DNA from: an uncultured Bacilli bacterium
Lineage (GTDB): Bacteria; Bacillota_I; Bacilli_A; RF39; UBA660
Length of the DNA stretch: 63,485 nt
Reading direction: 5' to 3'
Assembly (NCBI GenBank): GCA_934167935.1
Contig: CAKPMH010000005.1
Location: 1-63,485 of the forward strand
The notes below the pieces were generated by a model that saw nothing but the letters and a program-made list of their open reading frames with translations, was not told the origin of the DNA and ran no database searches. Made by a program: the position numbers and the translations under genes. Position 1 is the first letter of the stretch. The number at the start of each line of letters is the position of its first letter. Positions 45,769-53,505 of this stretch are shown in pieces.

Positions 45769-47087
45769 ATTTTATCAATTGTTATAGTTTTAATTGTTTT
45801 ATTTGAAGCATTATCATATACACATACTGTATATATTCCATTTTTTGTTACTTTGATTTCATTATTTTTTACAATTTCTCCATATTTATCAAAATATTCT
45901 AAATCTTTTTCACCTTTAACATATTTTATTTTTGATATTCCGTTATCATCATTTGCATTTACTTTTATAAGATAAAATGATGCATTATCAAGTTCTCCAT
46001 AAAACTTAAAATTTCTTATTTTAGTTGTAGGTTGGCTCCATTGATTACCAGTTGTAAATGAAAATTTTACATATTTTACACTATCCCCAAATTCATTCCA
46101 ACCATTCCAGTTAAAATTATTAGTCCAACTATTAATTGATAATTTTGAAGCATAACCATTTCCATTATGGCTATTATCGCTTTTTACAAAAGTATGTTCT
46201 AAATCATAATATGAAGAACCAGCATTAAAACCTCCAAATTCACTACCAAATTCTTCTGATATAGATGTTGTATATGCATCCCAAGTAGCATACCACTTTT
46301 TCCCATTTACATCATAATAATTAGATGTTGCAGTTCCATCTTTGGATAATGTCAAAATACCATTTTCTACACTCGCACCATCAGGTAATGTCCACCCATC
46401 AAACCCTTCTACATATGTTTCTTTTGATAATTCAAGTGTTGGAGCAACATTATCAATTTTAGTAATTTTAATAGTTTCTGATGTTATTTTATTTCCACTT
46501 TGATCTTCTACCCAAAAAATAATTTCACCATTACTTGTAAAAGTTATATCATCTTTATTGTTTTCTACTAAAATATCCTTATTAATTTCAATATTATCAG
46601 TTGTTGTTCCACTTACAATTTTATATTTTTTTAAAAAATTACCGTTTGGATAATATAAAAATACTTTTTTACTTTTTGTATACTTATTATTATCAGTTAT
46701 ACTATATGTTAGTGATTGTTTACAGCTTTTATTATCTACTAATTCATAATCAAATTGATTATGTTCGTTAGTTACTACTTTAACATAATAATTAAGTGGA
46801 ATTTCTTTATCGTTTTTCATATCTTTTATAGGAGATACTAATTTACCACTATTTACTAATTCTTCTAACTTAATACAATAATTTAAGCCTTCTTTATTAG
46901 AATAAACTTCTGTATTTTCTTTTATATATATATCAGTAGCATCATATATTATTTTTTTTGCAGATTCACTAATACTACTTTTTTCATTATTAACGTTATT
47001 TAATAAACTTGGCATTATTACTAATGTTAATACCGTAATAAGAGTTATGACTGCTAAAAGTTCTATTAATGTAAATCCTTTTTTCAT
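45759..47087 (-). CDS. Large prepilin-like protein with Ig-like and jelly-roll-like domains
   Basis: About 442 residues. A short leader MKKG precedes FTLIELLAVITLITVLTLVI, a perfect type III prepilin signal with Glu5. Residues 35-125 are a small pilin-like domain with one Cys pair. From about 135 to 215 there is an Ig-like module ending KITKIDNVAPTLELS. Residues 220-375 (GWTLPDGASVENGILTLSKD ... IRNFKFYGEL) look like a beta-jelly-roll, lectin- or carbohydrate-binding-like domain. A last Big-type module ends the protein. It would be processed by a prepilin peptidase and could display a binding domain. No pil/com genes are in the window. Promoter TTGAAA-17-TATAAT upstream. Confidence 0.8.
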   Translation of the reverse strand: MKKGFTLIELLAVITLITVLTLVIMPSLLNNVNNEKSSISESAKKIIYDATDIYIKENTEVYSNKEGLNYCIKLEELVNSGKLVSPIKDMKNDKEIPLNYYVKVVTNEHNQFDYELVDNKSCKQSLTYSITDNNKYTKSKKVFLYYPNGNFLKKYKIVSGTTTDNIEINKDILVENNKDDITFTSNGEIIFWVEDQSGNKITSETIKITKIDNVAPTLELSKETYVEGFDGWTLPDGASVENGILTLSKDGTATSNYYDVNGKKWYATWDAYTTSISEEFGSEFGGFNAGSSYYDLEHTFVKSDNSHNGNGYASKLSINSWTNNFNWNGWNEFGDSVKYVKFSFTTGNQWSQPTTKIRNFKFYGELDNASFYLIKVNANDDNGISKIKYVKGEKDLEYFDKYGEIVKNNEIKVTKNGIYTVCVYDNASNKTIKTITIDKIKE

Positions 47088-47106
47088 ATCATCACCTACT
47101 ATATTT

Positions 47107-47135
47107 ATTATATATAATAATTAATATTTTTTCAA
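47107..47135 (-). promoter_or_regulatory. Promoter of the large prepilin-like gene
   Basis: TTGAAA (47130-47135), 17-base spacer, TATAAT (47107-47112). Confidence 0.8.
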
Positions 47136-47160
47136 CAAAAAAAAGCTTAAATTAAGCTTC
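47136..47160 (-). terminator. Terminator of the DUF177-rpmF operon
   Basis: GAAGCTTAATTTAAGCTT hairpin followed by eight U. The rpmF stop lies inside the stem region. Confidence 0.85.
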
Positions 47161-47358
47161 TTCTTTTTTTATAACTTCTCTTCCTTTATAAGTTCCACAT
47201 TCTTTACAAACTCTATGTGGTCTTACAACAGCACCACATTTTGGACAAGTAGTTGTACTGTTTTCACTTATTTTATAATGAGTACGACGAGTTCTTTTAC
47301 TTGTTTTACTTGTTTTTCTAAATGGAACAGCAAATAATTGAATATCTAACTTTAGCAT
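47152..47358 (-). CDS. rpmF: Ribosomal protein L32 with an L27-like cleavable leader
   Basis: 68 residues. [20 protein letters not shown] is the normal start of mature L32, and two pairs of Cys (CPKCG, CKECG) form the usual zinc ribbon. In front stands MLKLDIQLF, so that L32 reads LQLF-AVPF at the junction. Firmicute L27 begins with almost the same peptide (MLKLNLQ[LF]FA), which the protease Prp removes before Ala. The leader is really translated: the only start with a ribosome site (GAGGTG) is the ATG at 47356-47358, and there is no Met at the usual L32 start. I infer that Prp or a similar enzyme processes this L32. It follows the DUF177 gene as in most Firmicutes. Confidence 0.95.
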   Translation of the reverse strand: MLKLDIQLFAVPFRKTSKTSKRTRRTHYKISENSTTTCPKCGAVVRPHRVCKECGTYKGREVIKKEEA

Positions 47359-47367
47359 TTTAACACC

Positions 47368-47859
47368 TCACTTTTCCTCAAATAATTTACTTAATTTTTG
47401 AAACTCAGGATTTATATTCTCCCTTTTCTCATCTGTTATAAGTCTCCAACCATCACCTTCTAAGGTAATATTTCTGGCATCTTCACTTACAACCTTTATG
47501 GGAATTTCCATTAATATATTTTCCCATATAATTGGTAAAATATCAATAGAATTTTCTATTTTTTTATCATTTTCTTCAATTTCTTTTAAAATTTCTTCTA
47601 AATTACCATCTATTTTTATATTAAATTCTCTATTTACTGGTTTAAGTGTTATAGCACAAGGTAGTACCATTACACCCTCTAAATCTAAATTAATTAATAA
47701 ATTGTTTAAACTATCTTTACTAATTTTACCTCTTATTTTAACATTATTTAATTCTAATAAATCTGTGCCTTTAATATAATCTTTATCAAAAGAATAAACT
47801 TCATCAATTAATATTTCCTTATCTATACCACTTTTAAGTCTTGTTAAATCAATTATCAT
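47368..47859 (-). CDS. yceD: DUF177 (YceD-like) protein, 23S rRNA accumulation factor
   Basis: About 163 residues. DLTRLKSGIDKEILIDEVYS opens the protein; VKIRGKISKDS, LDLEGVMVLPCAITLKPVNR and WRLITDEKRENINPEFQKLS fit the DUF177 pattern. One Cys is present (PCAITL) where the family often has a pair. In bacteria and plants the family supports 23S rRNA and large-subunit assembly, and it is nearly always next to rpmF, as here (9 bases apart). ATG 47857-47859 with GGAGGG; an earlier frame start is outside the promoter-proximal transcript. Confidence 0.88.
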   Translation of the reverse strand: MIIDLTRLKSGIDKEILIDEVYSFDKDYIKGTDLLELNNVKIRGKISKDSLNNLLINLDLEGVMVLPCAITLKPVNREFNIKIDGNLEEILKEIEENDKKIENSIDILPIIWENILMEIPIKVVSEDARNITLEGDGWRLITDEKRENINPEFQKLSKLFEEK

Positions 47860-47875
47860 AATATCCCTCCAAGAA

Positions 47876-47904
47876 ATTGTATCATATTTATTTGTTTTTT
47901 TCAA
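47876..47904 (-). promoter_or_regulatory. Promoter of the DUF177-rpmF operon
   Basis: TTGAAA (47899-47904), 17-base spacer, TACAAT (47876-47881). It is divergent with the tmcAL transcript. Confidence 0.75.
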
Positions 47905-47938
47905 TATAAATGTGATATGATACTTATAGGTGATAAAA

Positions 47939-49087
47939 GTGAAAAGTGTTGGAATAATTTGTGAATATAATCCCTTTCATAATGGACATTTATATCACAT
48001 AAATAAAGTTAAAGAAATGTATCCAGATTATACAATTATTTTAATAATGAGTGGTAATTTTACTGAAAGGGGAGACGTTTCTTTAATAAACAAATGGGAT
48101 AAAACAGAAATAGCTCTTTATTATGGCGTTGATATAGTAGTAGAACTGCCATATGTCTTTGCAAGTGAAAGTGCAGATAAATTTGCTTATGCAGCTATAT
48201 GCTTATTAAAAAATTTAAATGTCGATTATTTAGTTTTTGGTAGTGAATCAAATAATATAAAAAAATTAATAGAAGTAGCAAATATTCAATTAAAAGATAA
48301 AAAATATGATAAACTAGTAAAAGAATATATAAGTGAAGGTATAAATTATCCAACTGCACTATCTAAAGCAATATATGCCTTAACTAATAAAAAAATAGAT
48401 AAACCTAACGATATCTTAGCTTTATCATATATAAGAGAAATAATAAAACAAGAAGCTTTTATAGAACCTATTAGTATTAAAAGAAATAATGATTATAATA
48501 GTTTAGAATTAAATGACGGAATAACTAGTGCTACAAGCATTAGATATGCTTTAGAAAATAATTTAAATATAGATAATTATATTCCAGATAAAACAAAAGA
48601 TTATCTATATAATTTAAGATTTAATAATGATTATTTTAATTTACTTAAATATAAAATTTTAACAGAAAAGGATTTATCTATATATCAAACAGTTGATGAA
48701 GGAATAGAAAATAGACTTAAAAAGTATATTATTAATTCTAAAGATTTAAATGAATTCATATTAAAAGTTAAAACTAAAAGATATACATATAATAAATTAA
48801 ATAGAATGTTTAATCATATTATATGTAATTTTACAAAAGAAGAAGCTAATAAATATTCTAAAATAGAATATATTAGAGTACTAGGTTTTTCTTATAAAGG
48901 TCAAAATTATCTAAATAAAATTAAAAAAATTACTAATATTCCTATAGTTACTAAATTTTCTAGTATTAAATCTGGAATGCTTGATATTGAATTTAGAGTG
49001 ACATGTTGTTACGCTAGTATAAAACAAGAAAAAGATAAAACTAAACTTATAGAATGTGAATATAAAAACTCACCAATTATAAGATAG
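47939..49087 (+). CDS. tmcAL: tRNA(Met) cytidine acetate ligase TmcAL (YlbM-like)
   Basis: About 382 residues. GIICEYNPFHNGHLYHINKV is the nucleotidyltransferase-type HxGH motif, followed by MSGNFTERGDVSLINKWDK and ELPYVFASESADKFA, all distinctive of this family. The enzyme acetylates C34 of elongator tRNA-Met with acetate and ATP. The C-terminal half is helical, as usual. GTG start at 47939-47941 behind AGGTGAT; the first in-frame GTG is part of that site. It is divergent from DUF177-rpmF, a common arrangement in Firmicutes. Confidence 0.93.
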   Translation: MKSVGIICEYNPFHNGHLYHINKVKEMYPDYTIILIMSGNFTERGDVSLINKWDKTEIALYYGVDIVVELPYVFASESADKFAYAAICLLKNLNVDYLVFGSESNNIKKLIEVANIQLKDKKYDKLVKEYISEGINYPTALSKAIYALTNKKIDKPNDILALSYIREIIKQEAFIEPISIKRNNDYNSLELNDGITSATSIRYALENNLNIDNYIPDKTKDYLYNLRFNNDYFNLLKYKILTEKDLSIYQTVDEGIENRLKKYIINSKDLNEFILKVKTKRYTYNKLNRMFNHIICNFTKEEANKYSKIEYIRVLGFSYKGQNYLNKIKKITNIPIVTKFSSIKSGMLDIEFRVTCCYASIKQEKDKTKLIECEYKNSPIIR

Positions 49088-49105
49088 TTTTATCTTTTTT
49101 ATGTT
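49080..49105 (+). terminator. Terminator of tmcAL
   Basis: AAGATAGTTTTATCTT hairpin followed by U's, starting within the last codon of the gene. Confidence 0.65.
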
Positions 49106-49770
49106 AATTTATATAACAAATCCATAGTAGGATAATCATCTTTATTATAAATAATAATATAATCTTGTAAATTTAAATATGCATATAAATAATTATCTTT
49201 AACATACATTTGCAAATTTTCTTCTAGTGAATTATAATTTTTTAATTCTATAAAACATTCATAAGTACATTCTATAGAATCAACATAATAATTAGATGTC
49301 TCTTTTTTATATTCATCTTCCATCACTATATCAAATCTTTGCTTTAAAATTGCTTTATTTAAATCATATTTTTCTATTAATTCATCAAAATTCATTAATT
49401 TTTTTCCACTTAAATTAATATTATATGTTTCATACTCTATTTCAAGTACATCATCTTCTGTACTTTTTATTCCTGTTTCAATTACAAGAGAAATGATTTC
49501 TTTATTTTTATAATATTGATATTTCATGTAACTTCCATTATTTTTTTTGGTAATCATTTCAAATCTATTATTTAAATCTTCATTTATTTTTGAAAATTCT
49601 GTTTTATTTATATTTATATAGGGAAGAATTGATTCACCAACAGTTTTCTTTGTATAAATAATATCTTTTTTATTAATATTACTATAAATCAGAATAAAAA
49701 GAAAAATTATAAATAAAACTATTGCTATAATTATTTTATTTTTATTTTCTATATATATTTCTTTTAACAT
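49099..49770 (-). CDS. Membrane-anchored extracytoplasmic protein, possibly DUF4163/DUF3298-like
   Basis: About 223 residues. One N-terminal membrane helix (about 12-30), the rest outside. The pattern ININKTEFSKINEDLNNRFE, then beta-strands with IISLVIETGI and YNINLSGKKLMNFDELIEKY resembles the DUF4163-DUF3298 module found in PdaC and RsiV-like proteins. A Cys pair (SIECTYECF) is present. I am not sure of the family. It lies nine bases downstream of the VirB2-like/CHAP gene and may share its transcript. Confidence 0.55.
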   Translation of the reverse strand: MLKEIYIENKNKIIIAIVLFIIFLFILIYSNINKKDIIYTKKTVGESILPYININKTEFSKINEDLNNRFEMITKKNNGSYMKYQYYKNKEIISLVIETGIKSTEDDVLEIEYETYNINLSGKKLMNFDELIEKYDLNKAILKQRFDIVMEDEYKKETSNYYVDSIECTYECFIELKNYNSLEENLQMYVKDNYLYAYLNLQDYIIIYNKDDYPTMDLLYKLT

Positions 49771-49779
49771 TTTATCCTC

Positions 49780-50976
49780 CTAGTACCAAGATCCATAACC
49801 CATAATTTTACATGTAGAAGCTGAATAAGTTTTCTCTTTAACTTGATTACTTGAATTACCTTCTATTGTAATTATCTCATTACCTTTTACTTCTTTAACA
49901 ATTCCAATATGATCTTGTGCTCCATTAGTTGGAAAAGCTCCATTCCATGATTGTTGCCAATCAAAGAATATTAAATCACCTTTTTTGGGAGTATATGTTT
50001 TTCCTGTTTTATTATATTTAGCACAACTACTATTATTATAAAATTTAATATTAGGATCACTATTAGTATGGAAGAAATTTAAAAATCCACTAACAAGTGC
50101 TGATTTTACCTTAATTGTATCTTTTAAATTTTTTCCATTACGATTTGTATTTTCTACATTCCAACTAACAAATGCTGCACACCAAGCTACTCTATTAGAA
50201 AAGCCCATAAACTTCCAATATTTTTTACCATTTACAGCATTTGGATCATTTTTTTGTGAAACAGCTAAATTTACAAACGTTTCAGCCATAGATGAAGACT
50301 TATTATTTGATGTTGATCCTCCACTTGACGTATTTCTTCTTTGTGCTACTAAATATTCATATGTATAGCAAGAACCAGATGTATTAGATCCAACCCATTC
50401 ACAATTTTTATTTTTTGAACATGTTGTAACAGTTTTTATACTAGAACATGTTGCAACACATTTATTATTTTCTTTTGCACATGGTGTATCATATGTATCT
50501 TTTTCAGGGCATGAATCAGCACTATAACTACTACAAGAATAATTTGTTATAGTTCTTGTTTTAGTTGGACATCCTTCTTTATTTAACAAACAATTCATAC
50601 ACTTATTAAAACCATTTTTATAACTAGTAGTAGAATCCATTGACTTAAATACAAATTGAACTATTGCAACAACCAAAAAAATGATAACAGCGGCAATTAA
50701 ACGCGTTATAAAACTCTTTTGACATTTTTTCATTTTTTCTTCATCAGTTGCTGACATTGCTTTAGTAAAATCAATCATTCCCATAATTATAAGTATTACG
50801 GGAACTAATAGTTTTATCATATTAAAAAGTGAACTGGTAAAATTAGGTACATTATCTGGTACATAATCAAAACCACATAATTCAATTACTTTGTTTGTCG
50901 AAAATGATGCAGCTTTAACATTAACTACAAAACCAAATAAAATTACTATTGTTAATATTTTTAAATATTTTTTCAT
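49780..50976 (-). CDS. VirB2-like membrane module fused to Cys-rich region and CHAP hydrolase
   Basis: 398 residues. Signal peptide (1-22), a segment with one Cys, two membrane helices (about 52-70 and 90-110) around a basic loop, and a SYKNGFNKCMNCLLN end: all this matches the protein at 6351-7100. Residues 126-210 are Cys-rich (at least a dozen Cys, including CSKNKNCEW). After a Ser/Asn linker the CHAP domain fills 230-398: catalytic Cys266 in AWCAAFVSW, His356 in AQDHIGIV, and Glu372/Asn374 in IEGNSS. CHAP domains cut peptidoglycan as amidases or endopeptidases. The module suggests a wall hydrolase displayed by a VirB2-like assembly. Promoter TTGAAA-17-TAATAT upstream. Confidence 0.85.
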   Translation of the reverse strand: MKKYLKILTIVILFGFVVNVKAASFSTNKVIELCGFDYVPDNVPNFTSSLFNMIKLLVPVILIIMGMIDFTKAMSATDEEKMKKCQKSFITRLIAAVIIFLVVAIVQFVFKSMDSTTSYKNGFNKCMNCLLNKEGCPTKTRTITNYSCSSYSADSCPEKDTYDTPCAKENNKCVATCSSIKTVTTCSKNKNCEWVGSNTSGSCYTYEYLVAQRRNTSSGGSTSNNKSSSMAETFVNLAVSQKNDPNAVNGKKYWKFMGFSNRVAWCAAFVSWNVENTNRNGKNLKDTIKVKSALVSGFLNFFHTNSDPNIKFYNNSSCAKYNKTGKTYTPKKGDLIFFDWQQSWNGAFPTNGAQDHIGIVKEVKGNEIITIEGNSSNQVKEKTYSASTCKIMGYGSWY

Positions 50977-50997
50977 ATTATTTACTCCTATATTTAA

Positions 50998-51026
50998 ATA
51001 TTAGCATATTATAAAATATTTTTCAA
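50998..51026 (-). promoter_or_regulatory. Promoter of the CHAP fusion gene
   Basis: TTGAAA (51021-51026), 17-base spacer, TAATAT (50998-51003). Confidence 0.65.
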
Positions 51027-51035
51027 TTAGTACAA

Positions 51036-51061
51036 ATAAAAAGTCTTAAATAATAAGACTA
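51036..51061 (-). terminator. Terminator of the Gly-rich prepilin-like gene
   Basis: AGTCTTA / TAAGACT stem with a U-rich tail. It overlaps the stop codon. Confidence 0.75.
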
Positions 51062-52744
51062 ATTATCACTTTCACCTAAATATGTTATTTTAGCATAACC
51101 ATTTCCTTGTTTAGCACAATTTTCAGTAGGTTCTTCTTTAGTACAAGTTGTAGAAACTGTTTTAGTTGATTCTTCTTTTGATTCTTCACAATTATAGCAA
51201 TACATAACTTTATCAGTTAATTTAGAATTTCCTATATAAGATGAACCTCCACAACTATAAATTTCACTAGTACCCCCTCCATAATAACCTCCTCCAGCAC
51301 CAGGACCGACATATCTTCCTATAGAACCACCTTGTCCAAATGCTGAATTAATTGTATCACTTCCATTACCACTTTCAGTTTGAGTACCACCACTACAATC
51401 AACATCTCTATCTATTTTATATATAACTGATTTAGAACCAACGTATCCTCCGCTTGAGCCACCTTGTGCGGAATAAGCATTTTCATTGAAAGATGAAGCA
51501 CCTCCACCACCACCTGAAACAACTAAAATGGAATTTTTATCATTTTCAAGATCCTTTAATAACCCAGATTTTAATGATATATGCGTAGCACCCCCTCCTG
51601 AACCATAAAATGTTTGTTTTGTATACTGTCTTGTTGATCCACCTCCATTATATCCGCCATCATCTGGACATGTAGTTGTTCCACTTGTAGTAGTACCATA
51701 TTTTAAACATGATTTACCAGATCCTCCAACATTAATAAAAAATGAATAATTTTTTTCTAAACTGATAATTCCTGAAGAATATCCTCCATATCCGCCATCA
51801 TATGTTTTACCACTTATAGTATTTAAAATACTACCTCCCTGAGCCCCCCAAGTTTCTAATTTATATTTACCAGAAATAGGAGCAGTAAAAGTTTGTTCAG
51901 TTCCCGTATAATCATATAATACTTCTAATTTAATATTTTCAAAAATTTTCTTAGGAATTGATATAACAGGTCTTACACCATATTTATCATTATTATTGAC
52001 TGAATAACTTTTTAAAGAACCTGATGAATCTACTATCCATGAGTTTTTAGAATCACCATTTGTTTTTGTTGATGTCCAATATCCAAAAGTATCAGACACC
52101 ACTACACTACAACCATATTCCTTACACTCATTTGTATTATTAAATAACCAACTATAGTTACTAGTTCCTTCTGCTTTTTTACAAGAATTTGTAGTATCAG
52201 TTTCATTTGTGTCAAAACAAAACCATTTATCACTTTTAGTTTCTATTCCTTTAAAAGATTTATTATTAGTTATTTTTGCTATTTCATCTGCTTCAATTAA
52301 TCTAGCATTTTGTTTCCAATTTTTTGTATCACTTTCTAAAGCAGTTTTTAATTCCTTTATTTCAGCATTTGAACCAGTTGAGTTAAAATATACTTTATCA
52401 GTTGTATTATGATCTAATATAATATTTAACATTGCTTTATTTTTGTCATCATTAAATACATACCATTTCATACAACCTTTTTTTACTCCTGTTTTACTAT
52501 TTTCTTCCAAGTAGTTTCCACATATTTGACCATCTACAGGATTATAATAAATAACATAACCATTTTCATAAGTTTTATATACTTTTGTCTCATTTATTTC
52601 ATTTTTAATATCACCTTTTAATTTATCAAGTATTTGTTTTCTATTTGATAAAAGTGATAATAAACCTAGTATTAAAGCTAAAAATAATAGTAATAACGAA
52701 TATAATAAAGCAGTAGATACAAAGCCTTTTTTATCTAAATTCAT
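51059..52744 (-). CDS. Prepilin-like anchored protein with DUF6273-like and Gly-rich domains
   Basis: 561 residues. MNLDKKG is followed by FVSTALLYSLLLLFLALILG, a prepilin-like leader and helix without Glu5. Residues 60-270 contain CMKWYVFNDDKNKAMLNIIL, FGYWTSTKTNGDSKNSWIV and YGVRPVISIPKKIF, which fits the DUF6273 type. Residues 275-555 are a Gly-rich beta domain (YDYTGTEQTFTAPISGKYKL then ETWGAQGG, many GGG runs, VVSGGGGGASSF), like Gly_rich (PF12810). It ends with a Cys-rich stretch (CYNCEE, TTCTKEEPTENC). Such proteins are found on the surface of uncultured gut Firmicutes; I know no tested function. Confidence 0.75.
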   Translation of the reverse strand: MNLDKKGFVSTALLYSLLLLFLALILGLLSLLSNRKQILDKLKGDIKNEINETKVYKTYENGYVIYYNPVDGQICGNYLEENSKTGVKKGCMKWYVFNDDKNKAMLNIILDHNTTDKVYFNSTGSNAEIKELKTALESDTKNWKQNARLIEADEIAKITNNKSFKGIETKSDKWFCFDTNETDTTNSCKKAEGTSNYSWLFNNTNECKEYGCSVVVSDTFGYWTSTKTNGDSKNSWIVDSSGSLKSYSVNNNDKYGVRPVISIPKKIFENIKLEVLYDYTGTEQTFTAPISGKYKLETWGAQGGSILNTISGKTYDGGYGGYSSGIISLEKNYSFFINVGGSGKSCLKYGTTTSGTTTCPDDGGYNGGGSTRQYTKQTFYGSGGGATHISLKSGLLKDLENDKNSILVVSGGGGGASSFNENAYSAQGGSSGGYVGSKSVIYKIDRDVDCSGGTQTESGNGSDTINSAFGQGGSIGRYVGPGAGGGYYGGGTSEIYSCGGSSYIGNSKLTDKVMYCYNCEESKEESTKTVSTTCTKEEPTENCAKQGNGYAKITYLGESDN

Positions 52745-52805
52745 ATTAACACCCTCTCTAGCTTATTCTCATAATAATTTTATAATAAATATACAAAAAT
52801 TGCAA

Positions 52806-52831
52806 TTAAAAAGATAGAAAAATCTATCTTA
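52806..52831 (-). terminator. Terminator of the first SASP gene
   Basis: AAGATAG ATTTTT CTATCTT followed by U's. Confidence 0.75.
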
Positions 52832-53003
52832 AATTTTGTTTACCAAGTTCAACTAATCTTTTAGTCATTTCTCCACCAACACTTCCGTTAGCACGACTAG
52901 TAGCATCTGGTCCCATTGTAACACCTAATTCTCTAGCTATTTCATATTTCATAGTTGATAAAATTTCTTTTGAATTTGGAGCTACTAAACTCTTATTAGA
53001 CAT
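52824..53003 (-). CDS. Small acid-soluble spore protein, alpha/beta type
   Basis: 59 residues. MKYEIARELGV contains the GPR protease cut site (E-I within KxEIAxExGV), and [20 protein letters not shown] is the DNA-binding signature of this family. Such proteins coat and protect DNA in the forespore and are degraded on germination. ATG 53001-53003 with GGTGGTG; an upstream ATG would add four residues. The paralog at 54683 lies 1.7 kb away. Confidence 0.95.
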   Translation of the reverse strand: MSNKSLVAPNSKEILSTMKYEIARELGVTMGPDATSRANGSVGGEMTKRLVELGKQNLR

Positions 53004-53067
53004 ATTTTTCACCACCTTTTATTATTATTATGTACAAGTACTAAATAATAATAATAGGTAATTTTTG

Positions 53068-53505
53068 CTATTTAATTATGTATTTTTTTTCATTGCCATT
53101 TACTTCTTGTAATTTTCTATTTTCAAAAGTAATTTCTTCAAATAAAAAATTTAGTAAAACTTGTTCTTTGATTGTAATATAATTGAAATTTTTAATTAAA
53201 TTAATAAATGTATTATAATAATATATTTCATTTGGATTTGTTAATCTATTAATTTTGTCATTAACATTTTTTAATAAAATATTATATAAAGAATCATCTA
53301 AATTATTATTTTTTTGTTTGTTACAAATTTTCATAACTAAACCATCAACAATTAAATTATTATATAAAACATTTGTAGATTCTAATTTATATTTATTAAT
53401 TTTTTCAAAAATATCATTTAAAATAACTAAATTTTGATTATTAATAGAATCCTTTAACTCGAAATAATTTTTTAAAACAATTGGAATATTTTCTTGTATT
53501 ATCAT
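53068..53505 (-). CDS. Hypothetical protein
   Basis: 145 residues, mostly helical, very rich in Asn, Lys, Ile and Leu, no signal peptide or membrane helix. I do not recognise a domain. Its ATG overlaps the TGA of the HD-GYP gene (ATGA), so it is made together with that protein and may be a partner of it. The SASP gene follows 64 bases downstream. Confidence 0.6.
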   Translation of the reverse strand: MIIQENIPIVLKNYFELKDSINNQNLVILNDIFEKINKYKLESTNVLYNNLIVDGLVMKICNKQKNNNLDDSLYNILLKNVNDKINRLTNPNEIYYYNTFINLIKNFNYITIKEQVLLNFLFEEITFENRKLQEVNGNEKKYIIK

